Assembly: GCA_963732095.1 (NCBI GenBank)
Contig: CAVSZA010000072.1
Span: 145,613 to 209,612 of the forward strand
DNA length: 64,000 nucleotides
Origin: AP-15 sp963732095
GTDB taxonomy: Bacteria > Pseudomonadota > Alphaproteobacteria > ATCC43930 > CGMCC-115725
Reading direction: 5' to 3'
A model generated the notes under the pieces. That model did no database searches, had not been told where the DNA came from, and worked only from the letters and a program-made list of their open reading frames with translations. This document shows, one piece after another, positions 53,001-62,977 of this stretch. Both the position numbers and the translations under genes were made by a program. Position 1 is the first letter of the stretch. Each line of letters starts with the position of its first letter.

Positions 53001-54557
53001 GCCGGCACCATCGCCAGAGCCGCTCATGAGGGGTCACGGGTCGAGCCCGGATCGGCTCGTCGGCGAGGAACCGCCGGAGGTCCTCGCCCATCGCCTCGGC
53101 CGACTGGTACCGCGCCTTGAGGTCCTTCTCGATCGCCTTGAGCACGATCGTCTCCAGGTCCCGCGGGATCCGGGCATCGACGGCCCGGGGCTTCCGCGGC
53201 TCCTGGGTCTTGATCTGCTCGATCAGCTTGAGCCGGTCCGGCGAATCGAATGCCGGACGGAGCGTGAGCAGCTCGTAGAGCGTGAGCCCGAGCGCGTAGA
53301 TGTCGGTCCGGGCGTCCCCTTCACCCCGGAACCGCTCGGGAGGCATGTACCGGAGGGTCCCCAGGATGTCACCGCTCTGGGTCAGCCCCTCGTCTTCCCC
53401 TTTGGCCAGGCCGAAATCCGCGATCCAGACCACCGCTTCGGTATCCAGGAGCAAGTTAGACGGCTTGATGTCCCGGTGCACGATCCCCCGTGCGTGGGCG
53501 TAGGCGAGACCCCCGGCGACCTGCCGGCCAATCTGCGCCAGGCTGCGGAAGAACGCCCGCTGACCCGACTCGACCGACGAGAGCTGGGCACCCCCGGGCA
53601 AGATCGCCGAGCCTGACGACGGCGAGGCCGACGGTGACAAGGCTGGGGCGGGCGGATGCGCCCCTTTCGGGCCGTTTGCGTCGCCAGCGGTGGCAGTCGC
53701 GGCCTCAGTGCGCGCCAGTGCGGCGTCGGATCCGGCCGCTCGACTTCCCGTTTCGGTCCCAGCCGGTGTCGCGAGGCCTGCGGCCTGGCCCTGGCCTGCA
53801 TCGGCTGCGAAACTCCCGCCAGCTCCGGGCTCTGGACGCCCGGGCCGAACCGACCGGTGAGAATGTACCGCAAGACGGGGCTGACCTCGACCCCTTCGGC
53901 AAGCGCCTTAGCCTCGGTCGCCTGGCCGGAGTGCTCATCTCGGGGCCAGTGCAACCGGCCCCCGGACACCGCTGTGATTTTGGATTGGGACCTCGCCCGG
54001 TCCATGAGCCGCCGCAGCTCGGTGATGACTGCGTCGAGCCCCTGGCCCTCGATGAACTGCATGGCGTAATACCGGACATCGCCGTCCTGGCCCACATCGT
54101 AGACCGGAACGATGTTCGTGTGATGGAGCCGTGCCGCGGCGCGGGCCTCGCGGCGGAACCGCTCCTGGGTCAGCCGGTCGCCGGAAAGCTGCCCCGGCAG
54201 GACCTTGAGCGCCACGCGCCGGCCGAGCGAGATCTGCTCGGCCTCGTACACCACGCCCATGCCGCCCCGCCCGATTTCGCGGAGGATCCGGTAGTCGCCG
54301 ATCTGCCCCGGGAGTGATGGATTTGCGGCCGGCGAATCCCCGGTCACTCGCTGCTCTTCCTCCCCGCCCGGCCGGGCGGCCTCGGCCTCCTCCACCCTGA
54401 CCATCGCGGGGAAGAGCTCCCGGATGTCGTCGGCCAGCTCGGGATAGCGATCGGTGTATTCATTGAGATCGGGGTGTTCACCGCGGCGGAACCGACCCGC
54501 GAACTCCTCTGCAAGTTGATCGAGCAGCTCGTACTGTTCCGAGCCCGAGATTGCCAC
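50097..54557 (-). pseudogene. Planctomycete Ser/Thr kinase with WD40 and TPR-like C-terminal domains, multiple frameshifts
   Basis: About 1,480 codons. N-terminal acidic region (QYELLDQLAEEFAGRFRRGE), kinase domain with IGRGGMGVVYEAE, ALKVL, HRDIKPSNLLL, DFGLA, GTLRYMPPERF; membrane helix LVASLTVGIALSLFAGSIVS; then WD40 repeats (LRGHRGAVKCLAFSADGTKI, and more) and a C-terminal TPR-like part (DARYQTTLSLAQYRTGNYEA). Frames change near 53,700, 52,010, 51,910, 51,580 and 50,690. An insert in the kinase (53,650-53,990) is low-complexity. Preceded by a decayed ECF sigma gene, the usual planctomycete pairing. Confidence 0.8.
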
Positions 54558-54560
54558 CGA

Positions 54561-54902
54561 TCAAAATCCTTCCCGCCCCCATGGCATCGCGGCCAGGGTC
54601 GCCTTGAGCTTTTCGAGTGCCCGGATGTAACCCTTGGCTCCGGCCTCCTCGAAGGTGCCGAGCACCACCACTGTCTCGGCTCGGCCGCGTTGTTATCGTT
54701 CCACCGGCTTCGCCACGTCGAGGAAGCCGTCCTGAAGCACGTCGGAGGATTCGATCCTACCATAAAGCCGTGCATCCGTGCCCAGCTCGACCATCCTTCG
54801 CAGCAGGTCGTCGTGCCGCTGACGCAGGTCGGCCAGCGCCCGGCGATTTCCGGCTCACAGCCGCTCGAGCAGGTGGACGGTTTCACTCGGTGGGTCGTTC
54901 AT
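54561..54902 (-). pseudogene. ECF sigma factor remnant, upstream of kinase 1
   Basis: ATG 54,902: MNDPPSETVHLLERL, TGA (54,855-54,857, at an expected Arg), AGNRRALADLRQRHDDLLRR, MVELGTDARLYGRIESSDVL, QDGFLDVAKPVER, stop, then AGAKGYIRALEKLKATLAAM. These are region 2 and region 4 of a planctomycete ECF sigma; the middle ~90 residues are missing. It ends 4 bases before the kinase gene start. Confidence 0.72.
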
Positions 54903-55321
54903 GACCTTGCCCATACCATTACGATTTTGTACGCATGGGCGTAGACGGCGTTGTCACTGCGGCGACGCGTCTGGGGTGCCCGGGATCCTCCGGGGGCGCA
55001 TCGGGGTTTGTCGGACGCACACTGAATTTCTGTCTCCATCCCTAGCCTTCTAGGCTAATAAAATGGGTTGTCGTTGCGGGCAACGCGGGTGAAAGGCATT
55101 TTGCCGACACCGTCACTGGGAACGTCTCAATTGCGATGGCGGCTGGGTAAGCGTGGGCTCGGGCATTAGGTAACCGTGCCGACCACTGGTCTCGCGGCGC
55201 TGTTTGACCCGCAGGTCGCCGGGTCACCGTACGCTCCGCCTTCACACGCAAAAAGTCGGAGACGCTATTCCTTGACGCCCGAAAGCGCATCGGTGTCGTC
55301 GGACCGACCGCGCAAGGTTAA
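54903..55321. other. Intergenic region with direct repeat R, copy 2
   Basis: No gene. Contains repeat R (55,045-55,295), which runs up to the DUF1559 tail. Confidence 0.45.
55045..55295 (+). repeat. ~250-bp direct repeat R, copy 2
   Basis: Partner of 49,724-49,970, same orientation. Ends ~30 bases before the in-frame remnant of a DUF1559 gene, in the place where the N-terminal part of that gene would lie. Confidence 0.8.
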
Positions 55322-55666
55322 CGGATTCTCGCCACGCTCTTCATCACGCTCCACCCACCAAATCCCCAGCGGGCGACGGCCGATATCCCGGACTTCATCA
55401 GCTTTGGCTCCTATACGCTGACGGCATCGAGCCTACACGCCGGCGGCTGCCACTTCGCGTCCGTCGACGGGTCGGTCCGGTCCCTGAAGAAGACGATCGA
55501 CTGCCGGCGAATCGACCCGGCCACCGGGTACCCGCCCGGGATCGCGATCGATCCCGCCCCTCACTGGGTCGGGATCCTTCGCGGTATCCGCGGGACGCGA
55601 TTCCCGGTGTACCAGGCCCTCTCCACCCGCAACGGGGGCGAGGTGATCGACTCCGGCTCCTACTGA
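55322..55666 (+). pseudogene. DUF1559 (prepilin-like) protein, C-terminal fragment
   Basis: Open from 55,322 to TGA 55,664: DIPDFISFGSYTLTASSLHA, with the family's H-X9-DG motif (HAGGCHFASVDGSV), then RSLKKTID, FPVYQALSTRNGGEVIDSGS. DUF1559 proteins, very abundant in Planctomycetes, start with a type IV pilin-like helix, absent here. An orphan tail. Confidence 0.75.
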
Positions 55667-55695
55667 GCACCAGTCACGACTGTTCGAGGCCGGGC

Positions 55696-57049
55696 TCATG
55701 CCCCGAGCCCCGTCGCCCAGCCGGTCTTGTTGCTCTTGCCCTGGTGGACGAGCGTCGTGAAGACACCACTGCTCGATTGGCGCGATGTCGATGAGCCAGC
55801 CGTAGGCCGTGGCCTGCGGGCCGGTCGCGGTCGCTGACGGCAGCGGGGCCAGGCCGACGATCGCGCTCTTCGCTGCCAGGACGGCCGCACCGTCGGTGCC
55901 CGCGCCCTGGCCATTCCCCTGGTTCCCCGCGGCGATGATCCTGCCGAAGAGGCCGTTGCCCGCCGGATTGGGGACATTGGGCCCCGCGTCGAAGTAGAGT
56001 TGCTTGCTCAGGCCGTTGTCGGGGCTGCCGCCGCCGAAGGTCAGATCCCACAGGCCGGGGATCGCGATCGGCGTCCCGTCCGGGTGCTGGAACTGGCCGA
56101 GGAATGCACCCGTGGCCGGGTCGAAGGCGTTGATGTTCCCGTCTCCCTCCACGTTGCCGATCAGGATGTCGTTGCTGAACGCGCCGAAATTGGCCGGGGC
56201 CTGGACGATCCCCCAGGGGTTCTCGAGCGGGCCGGCCCGGGGGCGTTGGCGGCGAAGTGGTTCGGGGTCAGCAAGTTTCCGTCGGTGTCGAAGATGTCCA
56301 CCGCGCCACCGTACGGCCCGGGCTTGTGGCTGGCAAAGGTGACCCAGAGCTGGCCGTTCAGGTCTTCCACCTGCCAGGCGGTATGGCCCGGGTATTGCGC
56401 CGGCACGCTTGGGATCGGTGAAGGAACCGAGCGAGTGGAAGCCGCCGTCGAACATGTCGATCTTGTTGTTGTGGAAATCGGCGGCGTAGAGGATATTCTG
56501 CCCCCGGCTGTTCTGGGCGATGACCAGGCCGGTGTAATCGGCGCGAAGGGGCCTCGGTTGAGTTATCGACGATGATGAGGGCATGATCCGGGTCCACGGC
56601 GGGGTTCCAGCCGCTGATCGTGCCGTCGCGGGCGTCGAAGAGGAACAGGGCGGGGGCCGACTTGCCGTTCTCGGAGATCACGAAATCCGAAGTCGGGTTG
56701 TAGGCGACCCCCGTGGGCCGGCCGACCGGCCCGAGGGGCTGGCTGGGGGCCGCCGGGATGGTCACCACCTGGGGGAGCACCTGGCCCGAGCGATCGTAGA
56801 AGGTGGCCACCCCGGGGTTCGTGTCGGCCACGCAGAACGGGCCGCCCGGGGCGAAGTCCATCCCCCAGCCGTTGAGGTTGGGGTCGGTATGGGGTGCCAT
56901 CCCCGGTTGATAGCCGACCAGGTTGATCTGCTGGTAGCCGCTCAAGAGCGAGCGCTGTTCCAGCGGTTGCACTTCGAGGTGAGCCGTTCTCCGCCGCCGT
57001 TCAATCGGCCGCCTGGCTCCGGCGTCGAGGTGAAAACAGGGATGCCATG
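55696..57049 (-). pseudogene. TIGR03118-family secreted beta-propeller-like protein, frameshifted
   Basis: From ATG 57,049 (GGAG 9 bases before): MASLFSPRRRSQAAD, then (shift near 57,000) LEVQPLEQRSLLSGYQQINL, HTDPNLNGWGMDFAPGGPFC, PTGVAYNPTSDFVISENGK, DGTISGWNPAVDPDHALIIV; shift near 56,550: ILYAADFHNNKIDMFDGGF; near 56,400: GQLWVTFASHKPGPYGGAVD; near 56,240: NPWGIVQAPANFGAFSNDIL, GLWDLTFGGG. About 450 codons. The LExLExRxLLS export-type N-terminus is typical of large planctomycete proteins. Function unknown. Confidence 0.78.
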
Positions 57050-57072
57050 GTGCAAATCTCCATTGTCGAGCC

Positions 57073-57116
57073 GGTCTGCGGTACAATGAAACGGCCATCG
57101 TCCCGGCGCGCAGACC
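57073..57116 (-). promoter_or_regulatory. Conserved GGTCTGCG hairpin leader, copy 1
   Basis: 8-bp inverted repeat ggtctgcg/cgcagacc with ~28-base loop, 23 bases before the ATG of the TIGR03118-like gene. The loop 'gtacaatgaaacggccatcg' is conserved in copy 2 (59,078-59,122). May be an RNA leader, operator, or part of a conserved promoter region. Confidence 0.55.
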
Positions 57117-57264
57117 GAGCGCCAGGTAGGGTACCCGCACGAGCGGGTCGGCCGGGCCGGTGAGGAGCTTGCTTGGCAGCGGGCGATGACCGGCCGCGTT
57201 GGTTGTTTCCGAGCATGCGGCATGCCTGCACTGGGCGTAGCCGGCCGCCGCACCGCAGGTATCG

Positions 57265-59051
57265 TCAGCAAATCGTGAAGATACCGAAGATGTCGTTGTC
57301 GCTGGTGGACGCGGTGTTGCCGGAGATGTTTGTGCTCGTGAACATATCGAGGCACACGATGCCGCCATCTGCGAGATAGAGGCCGCCGCCTTCGCCTAGT
57401 CCGGCGCTGCCTCCCGTGCCCGCCGCGCCGCCGTCGGCCTGATTAGCGGTGATCGTGCTGCCCAGGACCACGAGTGTGGCCGGCGTGCCGGCGTTCGTTG
57501 GCCAGGTCGAGAGCCCGTCGTTGAAGATGCCTCCGCCGAAGCCGTTGCCGCCGTTGCCGCCCGCCCCCCCGGCGCCGCCAAACGCCTGGTTGGCGGTGAG
57601 CGTGCAATTGGTGACCGTGAGGCTCGCGCCCAGCACGTTGGCGATGCCACCACCTTGCCCGTCGGCGCCATTGCCGCCAGTTGCGCCGGCTCCGCCGATG
57701 GCCTGATTGCCGCTGAAAGTGCTGCCCGTGACCGTGGCCGTACCGCCGCGTTCGCTGTCGATGCCACCGCCGGCGCCAGTGCCGACCACCAGGCCGCCTG
57801 TGTTCCCGGCGCCGCCGACCGCCTGGTTGTCGGTGAAGCTGCAATTGCCGACCGTCAAGCTCACCTGCAAGAAAAGCTAGCAATCGCGCCTCCGATGCCC
57901 CGGCCATTCAAGACGACGCCGCTGCCACCCGTGTCGCCGCTGCCGCCTTGGGCCAGGTTGTGGTCGAAGGAACTGTTGGTGATCGTGGCTACGCCTTCAG
58001 TGACGATGGCGCCGCCGACTCCCTGGCCGATGTTGCCCGAGTCGCTCGTGGCGTTGGAACCGCCGATGGCCTGATTGTGCGAGAACGTGCAGCCGTCCAC
58101 CGCAAAATGCAGCCCATCATCATTCGCGATCGCGCCTCCCGTGGCAACGTCCACGGTGGAGATCGACGCCCCCTTACCGCTACCGCCATTTCCGGCGATC
58201 GCCTGGTTGTCAAGGAATGTGCTGTTCTCGACAGTCAGATAGTCGATCCCTTCGCTGTGGATGGCGCCGCCGTTTGATTCGCTGAGTGCAGCGTTACCAC
58301 TAACGCCGCCCCCGTCGCCACCAATTGCCTGGTTGCCGATGAAGGTGCAGCCGATGACCACGGCGGTAGCCCCGGCACCTCCAGCCTTACTAGAGTCTTC
58401 GTTGCTCGTATTCCAGAGGGCGCCTCCCTCGACATAGGCGGCCCCGACCTGGCCCACGGCTCTGTTGGCCGCGAACGTACTGTTGACGACCGTCAGGACA
58501 CTGCTCGGGCCATTGCTGATGGCACCGCCGTGATTGAGCGCTTGGTTGGACGAAAAGACGTCGTTGGCGAGTGTCAAAGTGCTGCCGCCGTTCATGATGG
58601 CGCCGCCGCCTCCGGCGCCGCCGTTATTCCCCTGGACCTGGCCCTTTCCCAGGCCATGCGTGATGGTCAGGCCGTTGATGGTGACAGTCAGCCCTCCGCT
58701 GATGTCGAAGACCCGGTTGGCGTCGTTGCCGCTGATCGCCAGCAGGCTGGCGCCCGGCCCCTCGATGTCGAGATTCTTGTTGATCTCGAGCTGGTCGCTG
58801 GTCAGGGTGATCGTCTGGCCGTCGAGGCCGGGGTCAAAGACGATCGTGTCGCCACTCTTGGCCTTGGTGATCGTATCGCGCAGCGAGCCCGCCCCCTTGT
58901 CGAGCGCGTTGAGCACGGTCAAGGTGCTGAGGACGGTGCGTTCCTCGAGCCCTTCGAGCCTCGGTCGGAACCGGTGTCGCTGGGAGGCAAGGGAACAGAA
59001 GGCTCTCGAGAGGCGCAGCCGGCGTTCATGACGGTTCTGGGAAATCCACAT
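57265..59051 (-). CDS. Right-handed parallel beta-helix surface protein, one frameshift
   Basis: About 595 residues. N-terminus MWISQNRHERRLRLSRAFCS then FRPRLEGLEERTVLSTLTVL (planctomycete LExLExRxxLS motif), AGSLRDTITKAKSGDTIVFD, and a long series of beta-helix rungs: GGGAIMNGGSTLTLANDVFS, SNQALNHGGAISN, VVNSTFAANRAVG, VENSTFLDNQAIAGNGG. One frameshift near 57,875 in 'gcaagaaaagc'. Of the choice-of-anchor/pectate-lyase-like class; adhesin or polysaccharide-binding. Start ATG 59,051 (AGGAG 9 bases before). Confidence 0.82.
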
Positions 59052-59077
59052 GGTGAGCATCTCCTGTTGGGGAACTC

Positions 59078-59122
59078 GGTCTGCGGTACAACGAAACGGC
59101 CATCCACCTCGGCGCGCAGACC
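59078..59122 (-). promoter_or_regulatory. Conserved GGTCTGCG hairpin leader, copy 2
   Basis: Same inverted repeat (59,078-59,085 and 59,115-59,122) and loop 'gtacaacgaaacggccatcc', 26 bases before the start of the beta-helix gene. The RBS contexts agree too (GGAGATxxxCACCATG in both). Confidence 0.55.
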
Positions 59123-59201
59123 GGGCGCCTGGACGAGCCCGGTGCGTGTTCAGCTTGGCGGTGGACACGCACCTGCCTCTTCCGTTACCAGCTCATATCA
59201 A

Positions 59202-61903
59202 TCACAAGCTACGGCGTTCCCGTTGCGTCTTCTGCGGAATCCATCGCGGCCATAGCGGGTCTGCGTCCATGCGCTTCAAAAAGGCACGAGCCCACGGCCA
59301 ATGCCAGCTGGCAAACACGCGGGTAGCAACGCACTCATGGAAATGCTCCCGCGCGGCGGTCCGATCCCCCTCGGACAACCGCCACAAGCCGATCACGAAG
59401 TGAGCAGTCGCTCAGCTTCCCCCGATCTCGGCCGGCGGTTTGCAACAATTGATCCGTGGTGATTCGGCCGCACGTGTAGTCCCAGAATTGGAGCCACCAC
59501 CCGTCGAACCATACAGGGATATCCTCCTTTGGAACATTGAGCCAAGCGTGGCGGGCTTCTTGCGGCTTTCCCAAGAACAGGAGGAGCGCGGCGGCGCCAA
59601 TGGCCAAGTGCTGGAGGTTGCCCTGATTTCCTCAAATTCGGCTCGTGCCCGCGCTGGACCATCAGGAAGCTCGGCTAGAATAAGCCCGCGCTCGATCTGC
59701 TCCGTTGGCCCAGCTGCACCGCTGCGACTGCGTTCGAAGGCGACTTCCCGGGCTTTGGTGAACTCTCCGCGCCGGTAAAGCATGACGGCGCGGCGGAGTG
59801 GGTTACCGCGCTTGCTCATCGCGTAGGCGGCCTCCTCGTCGCCGACGTACTCGAAGAACTCGAAACAGGCCTTGGCCGCGAGCGGGGTCGCGACGAACGA
59901 CTCAAGATCTTTTACCAACGGCGGGCCAACGCTAGCACACGTTCGCCGTCCTTGGGCCGACCGTTGGCTTCGTAGGCCCCCGCTGCCACGAGATGGGCGA
60001 ATACGCTTCTCGCTAGGACGAGCGCGTTTCCGGGCAGCATGCTCCGCGCCACTTGTGCATCGTCCAAGGCCAATTCAGCATCGTCAACTTTGCCCGTCAA
60101 CATGGCCCGAGTCGCCCGGGCTTCCAATCGTGTGGCGCGAGCCAGGATAGAGTCATGACGACGAATGCCGTCGTCCAACGTCCGCAGGCCGCGCTCGGGA
60201 TTACTTGTCGCCTCGAGCAGACCCTTGAAGAGAAAGTCCTCCGGAGAGATCGGCGACTGTTGCTCGAGTTCCGCCATAGCTCAAGGAAGCGCGGTACCGG
60301 AACTGGAACGCGTTGAGACATGCCACGGCCAGCATTGCTCGAGCGGCCACGGCACCGGGTTGGCCTACTGGAACAAGCCTGGCCGCCTGCTCCAAATGCT
60401 GAATTGCTCCCTCCATGTCGCCGCGATGGAAGGCCACCTGGCCCCGTAGCAGGCGCAACTGGCCGGTCGAGCGCCGAGCAGTTCGGCCTCGTCGATCCGC
60501 TTACCGGCCGCGTCGAAATCCCCGCACATCGCGTCCATCAGGGCCTTTTCCAGGGTGTTCTGCCGCCGCTCGGCGAGGAGCCGCTCCGCATGGCCCCGCC
60601 GTTCGATCAGGCGCCGTTGCTCGGTGAGCCGGTTCCGGTGGGCGAGAGCCGCCGCCACGCCGACAGCGATGAGGGCGATCGCCACGACCCAGGCCATCGC
60701 CAACGCCGCCCTGTTCCGCCGGGCAAACTTCCGCAGCCGATAGCCGGCCGACGGCGGGCAGGCCTGCACCGGCTCATCGTCCAGGTAACGCCGCAGGTCC
60801 ATCGCCAGCCCGCTGGCCGTCTCGTACCGCCGGTTGCGGTCCTTCTCCAGAGCCTTCATCACGATCCAGTCGAGTTCCCCGCGCACCAGGATCGAGAGCC
60901 TGCGCGGGCTCGACGTTGCGGCAGGCGGCGATGCTGGGGAGCTCCTCGGTGGTGCACAGCCGCATGCTCGGTCGTGGCGGCTCCTCTTCGCGGATCACGC
61001 GGAGGACTTCCAGGAACGCCGCCTCCTTCAGCCGCTTGCGGTTCAGCGGGGTCGTGCCGGTCAGCAACTCGTAGAGCAGCACGCCCAGGGCGTAGATGTC
61101 GCTGCGGGTGTCGATGTCGAGGTTGTCGAGCTGGGCCTGCTCCGGGCTCATGTACTCCGGCGTGCCGACCACGGCGCCGAAGCCGGTGAACAGGGTCGCC
61201 TCGGTCAGCTTCTGCCCGGTCGCCTTGGCCACGCCGAAGTCGATGACCTTGGGGACCGGCACGCCGTCGTAGAGGCCGACCAGGACGTTGGACGGCTTGA
61301 TGTCGCGGTGGATAACCCCCTTCTGGTGAGCATGCTGCACGGCCTGGCAGACGGGGATGGACAGCTCGAGCCGCTCGCGGGGCGTCAGCCGGCGCTCGTC
61401 GCAGAACTGGGTGATCGGGATGCCCTTGACCAGCTCCATGACGAAGTAAGGGCGGCCCTGCTCGGTGGCGCCGGCGTCGAAGACCTTGGCGATGTTGGGG
61501 TGGTCCATCAGGGCCAGGGCCTGGCGCTCGGCCTCGAAGCGGGCCAGCACCTGGCGGCTATCCATGCCGGGCTTGATGAGCTTGAGGGCGACCAGCCGCT
61601 TCACCGGTCGGGTCTGCTCGGCCATGAAGACCGTGCCCATGCCCCCCTCGCCGATCGGCTCCAGCAGCTTGTACGGGCCGATGACCGTGCCCGGACCATC
61701 GCCGACCTCGATGATCATCGGCCGTCACCCAGGCGGAGCCGTGGGGGATTCGAGGAAGCTGCCGAGCTGTTCATGTTCCCGCAGCATCGATTCCACCCGC
61801 TGTCGCAATGGCTTCTCGGCACAGGCCGCCTCGAGGAACGCGGCACGCGCGTTCGTCATCGGGCAGTCTGCAAGGCGGCGATGAACAACTCTCGCTCGGT
61901 CAT
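59202..61903 (-). pseudogene. Planctomycete Ser/Thr kinase with TPR-type C-terminus, multiple lesions
   Basis: ATG 61,903: MTERELFIAALQTA, shift near 61,860, ARAAFLEAACAEKPLRQRVE, SMLREHEQLGSFLESPTAPP, in-frame TGA 61,725-61,727, then GTVIGPYKLLEPIGEGGMGT, VALKLI, VIHRDIKPSNVLV, DFGVA, GTPEYMSPEQAQ; shift near 60,900 to LDWIVMKALEKDRNRRYETA; membrane helix MAWVVAIALIAVGVAAALA; later TPR-like parts across frames (breaks near 60,450, 60,270, 59,920, 59,600, 59,390) ending GLWRLSEGDRTAAREHFHEC. About 900 codons. The kinase catalytic core is complete in one frame from 61,718. Confidence 0.8.
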
Positions 61904-61988
61904 GGTCGGACCCTTGCACCAGGATGGGTTCACAAGACAGTGCGAATTCCGGCCGAACTCTGCAAAAAATCCTGGGATGAGGCGGAGA

Positions 61989-62547
61989 TCACACCGATCG
62001 CATCCGGCGGCGGAGCCAGGTCCGGGCGTAGGCCCAGAGGTCCTGGGCCGAGCGGATGGAGATGCCCAGGCGCATCGGCCGCCTCTCCCATGGTCATCCC
62101 CCCGAAGAAGCGGAGCTTGACCAGAACCGCAGCGTCCGGGTCGGCCTGGGCGAGGCTATCGAGGGCGTCGTGGATAGCGAGGATTTGCTCGTCGGGGCCA
62201 GGTGCGATGATCTCGTCGGGGTCCAGAATCTCGCGGGCAATCTGGCCGCCCCGCTTCGTCGCTGCCCGCCGCCGGGCCTGCTCCACCAGGATCCGTCGCA
62301 TGGCTTCGCCGACAGCGGCGAAGAAGTGGCCGCGGCTGTTCCAGTGCTGGGACTCTTTCTGCCCGACGAGCCGGAGGTATGCCTCGTGGACCAAGGCGGT
62401 GGCCTGGAGGGTCTGGCCCGCCTTCTCCTGCGCCAGCTTCCGAGCGGCCAGCTTGCGCAGCTCGTCGTAGACTAGCGGCAGGAGCTGCTCCGCGGCGTGC
62501 GCCTCGCCGTGCTCGATCGCGTTCAGCACCCGCGTGATCGCGTCCAT
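61989..62547 (-). CDS. ECF sigma factor (planctomycete TIGR02999 type), frameshifted
   Basis: About 186 residues: MDAITRVLNAIEHGEAHAAE, LLPLVYDELRKLAARKLAQE, LQATALVHEAYLRLVG (region 2), HFFAAVGEAMRRILVEQARR, then region 4, where the frame shifts near 62,070: VLVKLRFFGGMTMGEAADA, LGISIRSAQDLWAYARTWLR, RRMRSV. Directs transcription under kinase control; the kinase gene follows 86 bases downstream. Only one indel, probably a working gene or error. Confidence 0.82.
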
Positions 62548-62977
62548 CGTCCTGGCCCCACCAACACTTCCGACGCCCTGCGCTAGCGATGCCCTTCTGC
62601 CGAGTGCACGGGCGACGAGTGATGCAGCATTGCGTGGCGAGCGTCGTCTTGGCCTCTCGACGGCATCCACGTGCGTGCCACGCTAGAGGGACCCGCTCCT
62701 CACGCATGATGTCAGACGGTTGCGGAGAACATCTCCGGGGAAGAAAGTCGCCAGTGATGAGCAGCTGCTGCCTATTGTAGGCGTGGAGGAACGCAATCGC
62801 GAGCCGGCGGCGGCAGCGTAGGTTCCGAGGGCCGGAGCGTTGCGCGCTTCGGTCTGATCGACGAATGGCACGTAGATTTCTCATATCACGTTCGGGCGAA
62901 TTGACATAGGCAAAAAGGGCCTCTCTTGCGTAGATGAGGTTTGGCAACACACCCATCATCGGCAAGGAGGCCCACGG
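62548..62977. other. Intergenic region before the IS4 transposase
   Basis: No gene seen. Should contain the left end and promoter of the insertion sequence; 'ggcaaggagg' at 62,961-62,970 is the transposase RBS. The terminal inverted repeat cannot be set without the right end. Confidence 0.4.

Noticed and set aside
54855..54857. TGA recoding (alternative genetic code or selenocysteine)
   Set aside because: TGA is the ordinary stop in many intact genes here, and the odd TGAs sit at Arg or linker positions in damaged genes; no SECIS-like structure noticed.
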